Assembly: GCF_024171865.1 (NCBI RefSeq)
Contig: NZ_JAMTCN010000020.1
Span: forward strand, 1-64,000
Origin: Prauserella aidingensis
GTDB lineage: Bacteria; Actinomycetota; Actinomycetes; Mycobacteriales; Pseudonocardiaceae
Length of the DNA stretch: 64,000 nucleotides
Reading direction: 5' to 3'
Shown: positions 30,369 to 40,166 of the stretch, piece after piece
Layout of the letters: every line of letters begins with the position of its first letter
How positions within the stretch are numbered: the first letter of the stretch is position 1
Position numbers and translations under genes: made by a program
The notes under the pieces: generated by a model
The model's database searches: none
What the model was told of the DNA's origin: nothing
Seen by the model: the letters and a program-made list of their open reading frames with translations, nothing else

Positions 30369-31145
30369 GTGCGCAGCGAGTCGTCGGAGCCGGAGCGGCC
30401 GGAAGGGGCCGAGGAGCCGGGAGAGCTCCAGGGGGCGGAGTCTGCGCCGAGCAGGCCGCCCCGGCCGGTGCTGCTGACGGCGGTGCTCGCGGCGGTAGTG
30501 GTCGTCGGGTCGCTGGTGGCGGCGGTGCTGCTGCGTCCGGGCGAGGACGACCACGAGGCGTCCGACGGGTTGTCGATGCCGACGGCGACCGCGGACGGCG
30601 GCTGCGCGGGCGGGCCGTGCCGGGTCGTGGCGTCGGCGTCGGTGAACGGCATGACGGTCGAGTTGTTGGCGGCCGAGCGCGGCTCTGCGGGCCGGTTGCG
30701 TGCGGGCGGGCCCGCGTCGGCGAGCGTGGCCGAGGTGGCGATCGGGACGATGGGCGTTCCGCTCAACCAGGACTCGCTGCGCTGCGAGGAGAGCGCGACG
30801 CCGGTGTGCCTGGTGCGTGGTCCGCACGACGGCGGCATGGTCGGCGAGCTCCACGTGTGGCAGGGCGACAGCTGGCGTTCGGACCAGCGGCCCTACTTCT
30901 CCGACGCGGGCAGCGTGACGCTCGACGACGTCGACGGCGACGACGTGCCCGAGGTGGTCGTCGTCAGCCACGACTGCAGCGACGTCGACAGTGTCGCGGC
31001 GTGCCGGCAGGCGCCGGTGCTGGCCGAGGTGTTCGACCTGTCGGGCGGGACGGTCGGCTGCACGGGCACCTACGGTTCGCCGGGGTCGCTGCGGGGCTGG
31101 CCCGAGGTCGACGTCGAGTCGTACGAGCTCATGGCGTGTTCGTGA
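30369..31145 (+). CDS. Single-pass membrane protein of unknown function
   Basis: The 258-residue protein has a charged, Pro/Glu-rich cytoplasmic start (about 1-33), one membrane helix (34-55, PVLLTAVLAAVVVVGSLVAA) and an outer domain with at least six cysteines (pairs such as GGCAGGPC, and C...C near the end) that could form disulfides. A DDVDGDDVPEVVVVS segment resembles an FG-GAP/VCBS-like acidic calcium-loop motif. I do not recognise the family. GTG start, divergent from the SAV_915 gene. It lies just before the iron-regulated promoter but ends 260 bases upstream of it, so a tie to siderophore genes is not evident. Confidence 0.6.
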   Translation: MRSESSEPERPEGAEEPGELQGAESAPSRPPRPVLLTAVLAAVVVVGSLVAAVLLRPGEDDHEASDGLSMPTATADGGCAGGPCRVVASASVNGMTVELLAAERGSAGRLRAGGPASASVAEVAIGTMGVPLNQDSLRCEESATPVCLVRGPHDGGMVGELHVWQGDSWRSDQRPYFSDAGSVTLDDVDGDDVPEVVVVSHDCSDVDSVAACRQAPVLAEVFDLSGGTVGCTGTYGSPGSLRGWPEVDVESYELMACS

Positions 31146-31217
31146 CACACGGTCATCGGGGCACTGGTCCGAACCGGTCATAGCCCTGTGAACCGGATCT
31201 CACAGCCGGATCTTTCA

Positions 31218-31233
31218 TCTAAGGCTTGCCTAA
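31218..31233. promoter_or_regulatory. Upstream iron-box-like site
   Basis: The minus-strand reading TTAGGCAAGCCTTAGA shares its first nine bases with the TTAGGCAAG-type half of mycobacterial IdeR boxes and is an imperfect inverted repeat. It overlaps a possible -35 element (TTGCCT, 31226-31231) and lies about 20 bases before the better iron box. Together they form a double site. This weaker site is an inference. Confidence 0.5.
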
Positions 31234-31249
31234 CGTACGGTTCGGTTCA

Positions 31250-31268
31250 TTAGGTAAGGCTAACCAAG
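31250..31268. promoter_or_regulatory. IdeR/DmdR iron box of the siderophore operon
   Basis: TTAGGTAAGGCTAACCAAG agrees with the IdeR/DtxR consensus TTAGGTTAGGCTAACCTAA at 16 of 19 positions. It lies about 138 bases before the isochorismate synthase start and overlaps the likely -10 region (TTAGGT, about 18 bases after TTGCCT). Iron-loaded IdeR would therefore block transcription of the whole siderophore operon when iron is plentiful. No other such box was found between here and 53.3 kb. Confidence 0.82.
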
Positions 31269-31405
31269 ATGTTGCCGATCGGACGGTGTCCCACGGGCGC
31301 CCCGCGAACGACATCGAGGCGCGGCTGGCGTCGCCGGGAACCGCCGGCGACCGCGAGCCGGCGGGAAACGAGGAGAACGCCGTGTCTCACGAGGGAGTTG
31401 TCTGA

Positions 31406-32601
31406 GTGTCCTCACCGGTCCTGGCGCGGCCACGGCCCCAGTACGACGCCGCCGACCTGCTGACGGCGTACCTGCCCGGCTCCTTCTACTACTCGTCGCC
31501 GCGGGGCACGCTGCTCGCCGACGGGGTGCACGCCGTGGTGGCCACCGAGCCGGGAGCGTCCCGTGCCGGTGCGGCCACCCGCGCGCTCGCCGACGCCCGC
31601 GCGGCGGGCCTTGCCGATCCGATCGTCGCGGGTGCCATCGGGTTCCGGCCCGACGACGAGGCGAGCCTGGTGGTGCCCGCCCTCGTCCGCCGCGCCCCCG
31701 CCCCGGACGAGACGACCGCGGCGTCGGCGGCCTCGGCCCCGGCGCGCGCGAGCCGCGTCGTCACCGCGCAGCCCGATCCCGCCGACTACGTCGAGGCCGT
31801 CCGCAAGGCCCTGCTGCACATCGAGACCGGGGACATCGACAAGGTCGTCCTCGCGCGGGCGCTCGACGTCACCGCCGACGCCCCGGTGGCCGTGCCGCCG
31901 CTGCTGGCGCGGCTCGTCCGCGCCGACCCGGCCGCGCACGCCTTCGCCGTCGACGTCACCGCACCCGGCGACCCGGCCGCCCGCACCCTGTTCGGCGCCA
32001 GCCCCGAACTGCTGATCTCACGGCGCGGCCGCACCGTCACCGTCAACCCCCTCGCCGGCTCCCGGCCACGCAGCGCCGACGACGCCGAGAACCGCGCGCG
32101 CATCGACGACCTGCGCACCGCCGCGAAGGACCGCGCCGAGCACGACCTCGTCATCCACCAGGTCGCCGACGCGCTCCGCCCGCTGTGCTCCGACCTCGAC
32201 GTGCCCGAGCCCGAGGTGATCGGCACGCCGACGATGTGGCACCTGTCGACCCGCATCACCGGCACGCTCGCCGAACCCGACGACCCCGCCTCGTCGTCGC
32301 TGGCACTGGCCGAGGCGTTGCACCCGACGCCCGCCGTGTGCGGGGTGCCGACGACCACGGCCCGCGACGTCATCGCCGACCTCGAACCGGTGCGCCGCGG
32401 CTACTACGCGGGCCTCGTCGGCTGGACCGACGCCGACGGCGACGGCGAATGGGTCGTGACGATCCGCTGCGCCGAGGCCTCCGGCAGGAGCGTGCGGGTG
32501 CACGCGGGCGCGGGCATCGTCTCCGGATCCGACCCCGAGGCGGAGCTGGCCGAGACGCGCGCCAAGTTCCGCACACTGCTCGACGCGCTGGGGGTGAGCG
32601 A

Positions 32602-32605
<4 letters not shown>
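31406..32605 (+). CDS. entC: Isochorismate synthase (siderophore-specific)
   Basis: The 399-residue chorismate-utilising enzyme converts chorismate to isochorismate, the first step to 2,3-dihydroxybenzoate. The C-terminal catalytic domain shows [10 protein letters not shown] near residue 148, the LFGASPELL segment, [21 protein letters not shown] and the Mg2+-site helix near 380 ([10 protein letters not shown]). The GTG start has GAGGGAG eight bases upstream. A better ribosome site (GAGGAGA) serves an in-frame GTG at 31382 that reaches a TGA after seven codons, so it cannot be the start. First gene of the iron-regulated operon; it overlaps the next gene by 4 bases. Confidence 0.94.
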
Positions 32606-34307
<1,702 letters not shown>

Positions 34308-34308
<1 letters not shown>

Positions 34309-35009
34309 TGTCGTTGTCCCTGCCGAAGATCGAGCCCTACGCGCTGCCCACGGCCGGTGAACTGCCCGTGTCGCGTGTGGACTGGCGGCTGGAGGCGGGT
34401 CGGGCCGCGCTGCTGGTGCACGACATGCAGCGGTACTTCATGCGCCCGTTCGCGGGCGCGCCGATCCCGGAGATGACCGCCAACATCGCCGCGCTCGCCG
34501 CCGCATGCCGGGCGCAGGGCGTGCCGGTGTTCTACACCGCCCAGCCCGCGACCCCGCCGCCCGGCGAACGCGGTCTGCAGACGGACTTCTGGGGCCAGGG
34601 GATGCGCGCGCACGTCGACGACGATCCGCACGTGGGCGACATCGTCGAGGAACTGACCCCCGGTGCCGAGGACACGGTGTTGACGAAGTGGCGCTACAGC
34701 GCGTTCCAGCGCAGCGACTTCGCCGAGCGCCTCGCCGCCGCGGGACGTGACCAGCTGTTGATCACCGGCGTGTACGCCCACATCGGCTGCCAGGCCACCG
34801 CGCAGGAGGCGTTCATGCGGGACGTGCGGCCGTTTCTGGTGGCCGACGCGGTCGCCGACTTCGCCAGGGAGCGGCACGACCAGGCGTGCGCCTACGTGGC
34901 GGGCTGTTGCGGAACCGTCGTCGACACCGCATCCGCCCGCGGCGCCCTCGCCGCTCCCGTACCCGCCGCTTCCGTGACCACCACTTCCGTGACCACAGCG
35001 GCGCGGTGA
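34308..35009 (+). CDS. Isochorismatase (no carrier domain)
   Basis: The 233-residue enzyme hydrolyses isochorismate to 2,3-dihydro-2,3-dihydroxybenzoate and pyruvate. Family residues are visible: the aspartate in LLVHDMQRYF near 38, lysine in TKWRYSAF near 126, and the cysteine region GVYAHIGCQATA near 155. In E. coli EntB and B. subtilis DhbB the protein continues into an aryl carrier domain; here it stops after a short Ala/Thr-rich tail with a repeated SVTT and the carrier is a separate gene 77 bases on. TGATG overlap with entE. Confidence 0.94.
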
Positions 35010-35086
35010 CGGCGGGTCGCCGACAGTCCACGACCGACGGCCCACCGCCGGACGACCGGCGTGACCACCACGACAGAGGACGGACC

Positions 35087-35341
35087 ATGGCAGAACCCAC
35101 GCAGCAGGCAGGACCGACGGCCGACTCCGTGCGTGCCGACGTCGCCGAACTGCTCGGCCGTGACCCCGGCGACATCGCCGCCGACGAGAATCTGCTGGAC
35201 GCGGGTCTCGACTCGATCCGCATCATGAGCCTGATCGAACGCTGGCGCGGTGCGGGAGCGGCCGCCGTCGAGTTCCCCGACCTGGCCGAACGGCCCGAGC
35301 TCGGCCACTGGATCTCCCTGCTCACCGAGGAGAACGCATGA
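35087..35341 (+). CDS. Free-standing aryl carrier protein
   Basis: An 84-residue carrier protein with the phosphopantetheine attachment site LDAGLDSIRIMSL; the serine is near residue 42. It should carry the DHB acyl group from the EntE-type ligase to the first condensation domain of the NRPS. The start ATG follows AGAGGACGG. The surrounding genes have the DHB set, and no other carrier exists outside the NRPS, so its role is clear by exclusion. No phosphopantetheinyl transferase gene is present in the window, so activation must come from elsewhere. It overlaps the next gene (ATGA). Confidence 0.9.
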   Translation: MAEPTQQAGPTADSVRADVAELLGRDPGDIAADENLLDAGLDSIRIMSLIERWRGAGAAAVEFPDLAERPELGHWISLLTEENA

Positions 35342-36201
35342 CCCGCGTCGATCACCGTCACCGCCATCTCGACCGGATCGCCGAGGTGAGGGCGGGCCGT
35401 GGGGGTGCCGAGAAGGTGGGCTATCCGATCGGTATCCGCACGGTCGAGGTCGTCCGCACCGCGATGGTGGGGTCCGGTCTGATCCGTCTCACCCTCGGCG
35501 GTCCGGGGGTGGACGGCTTCGAGGCCCACGTGCCGGACGAGCACGTCAAGCTGGTCTTCCCCGACCCGGACGGCACGCTGCGGCTGCCGGAGCCGAACGG
35601 CACGATGTTGTCGTGGCCGCGGCCGTCGCCGACGACGCGCGAGTACACGGTCCGCCGGTTCGACGCGCAGGCGCGGGAACTCGACATCGACATCGCGGTG
35701 CACGACGGTGGCCTGGCGGCCGACTGGGCGCGAGGCGCCGTCGTCGGCGAGACCGTCCACGTCGCGGGTCCGCCCGGTGGGCTCGTCGTGCCCGACGGCT
35801 ACGACAAGTACCTGCTCGCCGGTGACATCACCGCGCTGCCCGCCATCGCCCGGTGGCTCGAGGAGATGCCGCCGACCGCGGAGGGGTGGGCCGTGATCGA
35901 GGTCGCCGACGCCGACGAGGAGATCCCGCTGGACGTGCCCGACGGGGTCGAGGTCCGCTGGCTCCACCGCGACGGGGCGCGTCCGGGGACGGCGGATCTG
36001 CTGGAGCCGGCGATCCGTTCGCTCCCGGTCCCCGGTCCGTCCGATGAGGACAGCCTTTTCGTGTGGCTCGCAGGCGAGGCGGGCACGCTCAAGCCGCTCC
36101 GCCGCTGGGTCCGCGACGAACTCGGGCTCGCGAAGAGCGACTACGACATCACCGGCTACTGGAAGCTCGGCGTCGCCGACTACGACGACGACCACCACTG
36201 A
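35338..36201 (+). CDS. Siderophore-interacting FAD protein (ViuB/SIP-type ferric-siderophore reductase)
   Basis: The 287-residue flavoprotein of the SIP family frees iron from the imported ferric siderophore in the cytoplasm. The FAD-binding motif TREYTVRRFD lies near residue 99, and a C-terminal NAD(P)H-side domain ends with KSDYDITGYWKLG, typical of the family. Start and stop overlap the neighbouring carrier gene by 4 bases. A 57-base gap separates it from the transport genes. Confidence 0.93.
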   Translation: MTRVDHRHRHLDRIAEVRAGRGGAEKVGYPIGIRTVEVVRTAMVGSGLIRLTLGGPGVDGFEAHVPDEHVKLVFPDPDGTLRLPEPNGTMLSWPRPSPTTREYTVRRFDAQARELDIDIAVHDGGLAADWARGAVVGETVHVAGPPGGLVVPDGYDKYLLAGDITALPAIARWLEEMPPTAEGWAVIEVADADEEIPLDVPDGVEVRWLHRDGARPGTADLLEPAIRSLPVPGPSDEDSLFVWLAGEAGTLKPLRRWVRDELGLAKSDYDITGYWKLGVADYDDDHH

Positions 36202-36258
36202 TTTCCCGCCCACAACTGAATCCCCAACCCCATCGAATTGTTCAAGGACGAAGAAACG

Positions 36259-37260
36259 ATGTCTCTGCTCAGATCTCGCCTCACCCGGGGCGCGGCCGCC
36301 GCGGCGGCCCTCGCGTTGACCGTCGGCCTCTCCGCGTGCGGAGCCGCGGGCGAGGAACAGACCGAGGGGCCGACGCGGCAGTTCAAGGCCGACAACGGCA
36401 CCGTCGAGATTCCCCAGGACCCGAAGCGGGTGGTCGCCACGGGCTACGCCGTGCCGTCGCTCATCGAGGCGGACGCCCCGCTCGTCGGTATCTCCTCGTG
36501 GGAACGCGGCGAACCGATGATGTCCGACGAGGACCTCAAGACGTACAAGGACCTGCCGAAGGTCGCCGGTGAGACCGCGGCCGAGACGAACTACGACGCC
36601 ATCGCCGAGCAGAACCCCGACCTGATCGTCATCGGCGTCCCGAAGCCGATCTTCGCCGAGATCGACGCCGAGCGACTCGAGTCGATCGCGCCCGTCGTGG
36701 CGATCGGTCCGAACGTGCCGTCGGCGTGGCGCGAGGTGTCCCACAAGCAGGCCGACGCGGCCGGGGCGCTGGAGCGCTTCGACGAGGTCAAGGGCGAGTA
36801 CGAGGCGAAGGCCGAGAAGTTGAAGGACAAGTACGCCGACGCCCTGTCGGGGCTGAAGCTGGCCCACGTCGGCGGCTACGGCGAGGTCGAGAACGGCAAC
36901 TTCCAGCGCGAGTTCGACGGCTCGTGGGGCACGAACATCGCGGGCGACATCGGCGCGACGTACTACGGCGAGGTCAAGGAGAAGGGCAAGGGGTCCCGCG
37001 CGGTCAGCGAGTACCCGTCGCTCGAGGAGCTGCCCTCGGCCATGCGCGAGGCCGACGCGATCACCTACACCGTGAACGCCGACGGGTCCGTTCCCCAGTC
37101 CGTCAAGTACGTCCTGGACTCGAACCTGTGGAAGAACCTGCCCGCGGTGAAGAAGGACATGACGTTCCCGATCAAGTACACCGAGGCGGCGACGTACGGC
37201 CAGGCGCAGCAGACGCTCGACGCGCTGGACGAGTCGTTCGCCCCGCTGCTGAAGAAGTGA
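36259..37260 (+). CDS. Iron-siderophore ABC transporter substrate-binding lipoprotein
   Basis: The 333-residue type III binding protein (FecB/FepB-like) has a lipoprotein signal with lipobox LSAC, lipid site near Cys27. Two lobes follow, linked by a long helix. The NYDAIAEQNPDLIVIG stretch near 118 is typical of siderophore binders. It would capture the ferric catecholate outside the membrane. The ATG at 36259 has AAGGA upstream; a TTG 21 bases earlier is unnecessary and would put charged residues before the signal. It is followed by two permeases and an ATPase. Confidence 0.94.
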   Translation: MSLLRSRLTRGAAAAAALALTVGLSACGAAGEEQTEGPTRQFKADNGTVEIPQDPKRVVATGYAVPSLIEADAPLVGISSWERGEPMMSDEDLKTYKDLPKVAGETAAETNYDAIAEQNPDLIVIGVPKPIFAEIDAERLESIAPVVAIGPNVPSAWREVSHKQADAAGALERFDEVKGEYEAKAEKLKDKYADALSGLKLAHVGGYGEVENGNFQREFDGSWGTNIAGDIGATYYGEVKEKGKGSRAVSEYPSLEELPSAMREADAITYTVNADGSVPQSVKYVLDSNLWKNLPAVKKDMTFPIKYTEAATYGQAQQTLDALDESFAPLLKK

Positions 37261-37270
37261 CGCCGCGGAC

Positions 37271-38287
37271 GTGACGAGCGCACCACCCGCGAGCCCGCCC
37301 ACGGCGAGGACCGCCCGCCCGGCCATCCTCGTCGTGGGCCTGCTCGCCCTGTTCGCCGCCGGCGTCGCCAGCGTCGCCGTCGGTGCGCGCGCCGTGCCCC
37401 TCGGGGAGCTGTGGGGGGCGCTGGCGGACTTCGACCCGCTCAACGGCGACCATCTGGTCGTGCGGGACATCCGGCTCCCGCGCACGCTGCTGGGGATCGC
37501 CGTGGGCGCGGCACTGGCGGTCGGCGGCGCGCTGATCCAGACGTTGTCGCGGAACCCGCTCGCCGAACCGGGCATCCTCGGCGTCACCCACGGCGCGGGG
37601 TTCGCGCTCACCGTGGGTGCCGCGCTGGGCCTGGCGGGCTCGGCGGTGTCGCAGCTCGGTCTCGGTGTCGCCGGTTCCGTGCTCGCGACCGCACTGGTGT
37701 ACGCCGTCGGCAGGCATTCCACGCTGCGGCTGCTGCTCGCGGGCGTGGCGTTCTCCGCCGTACTGATGGGCGTCTCGCTCGGCATCCGGCTCACGTCGCC
37801 GGACACATTGGACAAGTACCGGTTCTGGGCGGTCGGCTCGCTGGCAGGCCGGGAGCAGACGGACCTGACGGTGCCGCTCGTGGCCATCGGTGCGGCGCTC
37901 GTCGGCGCGCTGGTGATCGCACGGTCGCTCAACGCGATAGCGCTGGGCGAGACGGTCGCGCACACGCTGGGCGCCAACGTCGCGCGGGTGCGCACGGCGA
38001 CGCTGGTGCTGATCACCGTGCTGGCGGGCGCGGCGACCGCCGTCGCGGGGCCGATCCTGTTCGTCGGCCTGATCGTGCCGCACCTGCTGCGGCGGCTGAC
38101 GTCCGGTTCGGTGCCGTGGCTCGTCGGCCTGTCGGCGGTCGTGGGACCGATCCTGATGCTCGTGGCGGACACGATCGCGCGCGTGCTGCTGCACACGGGC
38201 GAGGTGCCGGTCGCGATCGTCACCGCGTTCCTCGGCGGTCCGGTGCTGATCTGGGTCGTCCGGCGCTACGGGGCGGGATCACTGTGA
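37271..38287 (+). CDS. FecCD-family siderophore permease, first subunit
   Basis: The 338-residue membrane subunit has about nine to ten hydrophobic helices. The FecCD coupling region VGGALIQTLSRNPLAEPGILG is near residue 88, and the cytoplasmic-loop stretch ETVAHTLGANVARVR and the LFVGLIVPHLLR segment follow. GTG start 10 bases after the binding-protein stop; its stop overlaps the next permease (GTGA). Pairs with the following gene to form the channel. Confidence 0.95.
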   Translation: MTSAPPASPPTARTARPAILVVGLLALFAAGVASVAVGARAVPLGELWGALADFDPLNGDHLVVRDIRLPRTLLGIAVGAALAVGGALIQTLSRNPLAEPGILGVTHGAGFALTVGAALGLAGSAVSQLGLGVAGSVLATALVYAVGRHSTLRLLLAGVAFSAVLMGVSLGIRLTSPDTLDKYRFWAVGSLAGREQTDLTVPLVAIGAALVGALVIARSLNAIALGETVAHTLGANVARVRTATLVLITVLAGAATAVAGPILFVGLIVPHLLRRLTSGSVPWLVGLSAVVGPILMLVADTIARVLLHTGEVPVAIVTAFLGGPVLIWVVRRYGAGSL

Positions 38288-39345
38288 CCGGCACGCAGAA
38301 GACGGGGGAGACTCCCGTGCTCGAACGGACCTCGACGGTGCGCGTGCCCGTCGGCGGCCGCGCATGGTTCGTCCAGCGGCGCACGATCGGCCTCGTCGTC
38401 GGCTGTGTCGTGGCGATGCTCGGACTCGGCTTCGTCGGCCTGTCGTACGGCACGAGCTGGGCCACGCCCGGAGAGGTGTTCGGTGCGCTGACGGGGCTGG
38501 AACCGTCCGTGGTCATCGCCGAATGGCGAGCGCCCCGCGTGGTGGCGGGAATCCTGTTCGGCGCCGCGCTCGGGGTGGCGGGCGCGATCTTCCAGAATCT
38601 GACACGCAACCCGATGGGCAGCCCGGACATCATCGGTCTCGACGCGGGCGCCTACACCGGCGCGCTGCTGGTCATGACGGTGTTCGCGGGCGCCTCGGTC
38701 ACCGTCGCGTTCGGCGCGGTCGCAGGTGGGCTGGTGACCGCGGCGCTGGTGTACTCGCTGTCGCGGTCGAACGGCCTGTCCGGCATGCGGCTCGTCGTCA
38801 TCGGCATCGCCGTCAACGCGATGGTCACGGCGTTGAACAACTGGCTCGTGCTGCGCGCGGAGCTCGAGGTCGCGATGGCCGCGGTGGGCTGGAACTCGGG
38901 CTCGCTCAACGGCATCGACTGGGAGGACCTGGTCGTGCCGGGGGTCGTCATCGCGGTGCTGCTGACCGTCATCGGCCTCCGCGCCTCGGCGTTGCAGCAG
39001 TCGGCGCTGGGTGACTCGATCGCCGTGTCGACCGGGGTGCCGCTGGAACGGCAGCGGCTGCTGATGGTGCTGGTCGGCGTCGGTTGCACGGCGACCGTGA
39101 CGGCGGTGGCGGGCCCGGTGATGTTCGTGGCACTGGCCGCACCGCAGATCGGCCGCAGACTCGCGCAGGCGCCCGGCGTTCCGTTGCTGCCCGCCGCCCT
39201 GACCGGGGCGGTACTGCTGCAGTTCGCCGACCTCGTCGCGCAGATGCTGCTCGCCCCCGTGTCCCTTCCCGTCGGCGTCGTCACGACGGCGATCGGCGGC
39301 GGTTACCTGATCTGGCTGCTCGCCCAGGAGGTGCGGCGGAGATGA
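38284..39345 (+). CDS. FecCD-family siderophore permease, second subunit
   Basis: A 353-residue permease with an N-terminal extension of about 35 polar residues before the first helix. FecCD signatures: GVAGAIFQNLTRNPMGSPDIIG near 98 and the AGPVMFVALAAPQIGRRLA segment near 277. GTG start within the stop codon of the first permease, so translation is coupled. It would form the heterodimeric channel with the first permease; the ATPase gene overlaps its end. Confidence 0.95.
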   Translation: MTGTQKTGETPVLERTSTVRVPVGGRAWFVQRRTIGLVVGCVVAMLGLGFVGLSYGTSWATPGEVFGALTGLEPSVVIAEWRAPRVVAGILFGAALGVAGAIFQNLTRNPMGSPDIIGLDAGAYTGALLVMTVFAGASVTVAFGAVAGGLVTAALVYSLSRSNGLSGMRLVVIGIAVNAMVTALNNWLVLRAELEVAMAAVGWNSGSLNGIDWEDLVVPGVVIAVLLTVIGLRASALQQSALGDSIAVSTGVPLERQRLLMVLVGVGCTATVTAVAGPVMFVALAAPQIGRRLAQAPGVPLLPAALTGAVLLQFADLVAQMLLAPVSLPVGVVTTAIGGGYLIWLLAQEVRRR

Positions 39346-40115
39346 CCACCCGACTGTCCGCCCAGGACGTGACCCTCGGCTACGGCGATCGGGTCGTGTC
39401 GACCCGGCTCAGCCTCGATGTTCCGGACGGTGCGTTCACCGCCGTCGTCGGTCCGAACGGCTGCGGCAAGTCGACGTTGCTGCGGGCGCTGGTCCGGTTG
39501 CTGAAGCCCGCCGAGGGCGCGATCACGCTCGACTCGCGGTCCGTATCGGACCTTCCGGCGAAGGGCCTCGCCCGCGAACTGGCGTTCCTGCCGCAGGATC
39601 CGCTGGCGCCGGAGGGCATCACGGTGCACCAGCTCGTCTCCCGCGGCCGGTATCCGCACCAGTCGCTGCTGGCGCTGTGGACGCCCGAGGACGAACGGGC
39701 CGTCGCCGAGGCCATGGTCACCGCCGAGGTGGAGGACCTCGCCGACCGGCCGGTGGCCGAGCTCTCCGGCGGCCAGCGGCAGCGCGTGTGGGTGGCGATG
39801 GTGCTCGCGCAGGACACGCCGTACCTGCTGCTCGACGAGCCGACGTCCTTTCTGGACATCACGCACCAGTACCGGCTGCTGGCGCTGCTGTCCCGGCTGC
39901 GGGACGAGGGCCGCACCGTGATCGCGGTGCTGCACGACATCAACCAGGCGTGCCGGTTCGCCGACCACCTCGTCGCGATGAAGGACGGCCGCGTGGCCGC
40001 CGAGGGTGCGGCGGCCGACGTCGTCGACGCGGCACTGATCAAGGACGTGTTCGACCTGCCGAGCGTGATCGTCGCCGACCCGGTGAGCGGCACGCCGATG
40101 GTCGTCCCCGAGTAG
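39342..40115 (+). CDS. Siderophore ABC transporter ATPase (FepC/FecE type)
   Basis: The 257-residue ABC ATPase powers import. Walker A GPNGCGKST near 38, Q-loop LPQDPLAPE near 85, signature LSGGQRQRVW near 139, Walker B YLLLDEPTS near 159, and switch histidine in VLHDINQA near 193. The start overlaps the second permease (ATGA). It ends 51 bases before the NRPS gene, in which no terminator is visible, so the operon probably continues. Confidence 0.96.
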   Translation: MTTRLSAQDVTLGYGDRVVSTRLSLDVPDGAFTAVVGPNGCGKSTLLRALVRLLKPAEGAITLDSRSVSDLPAKGLARELAFLPQDPLAPEGITVHQLVSRGRYPHQSLLALWTPEDERAVAEAMVTAEVEDLADRPVAELSGGQRQRVWVAMVLAQDTPYLLLDEPTSFLDITHQYRLLALLSRLRDEGRTVIAVLHDINQACRFADHLVAMKDGRVAAEGAAADVVDAALIKDVFDLPSVIVADPVSGTPMVVPE

Positions 40116-40166
40116 GCGCCCGCGACCGGCCCAGCCGGGCTCTGTCCAGGCGTTCGTGAGGAGCGA

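Noticed and set aside
31269-31463. 64-codon ORF starting just after the iron box
   Set aside because: It overlaps the entC start in another frame, with Arg/Pro-rich GC-frame composition and no ribosome site.
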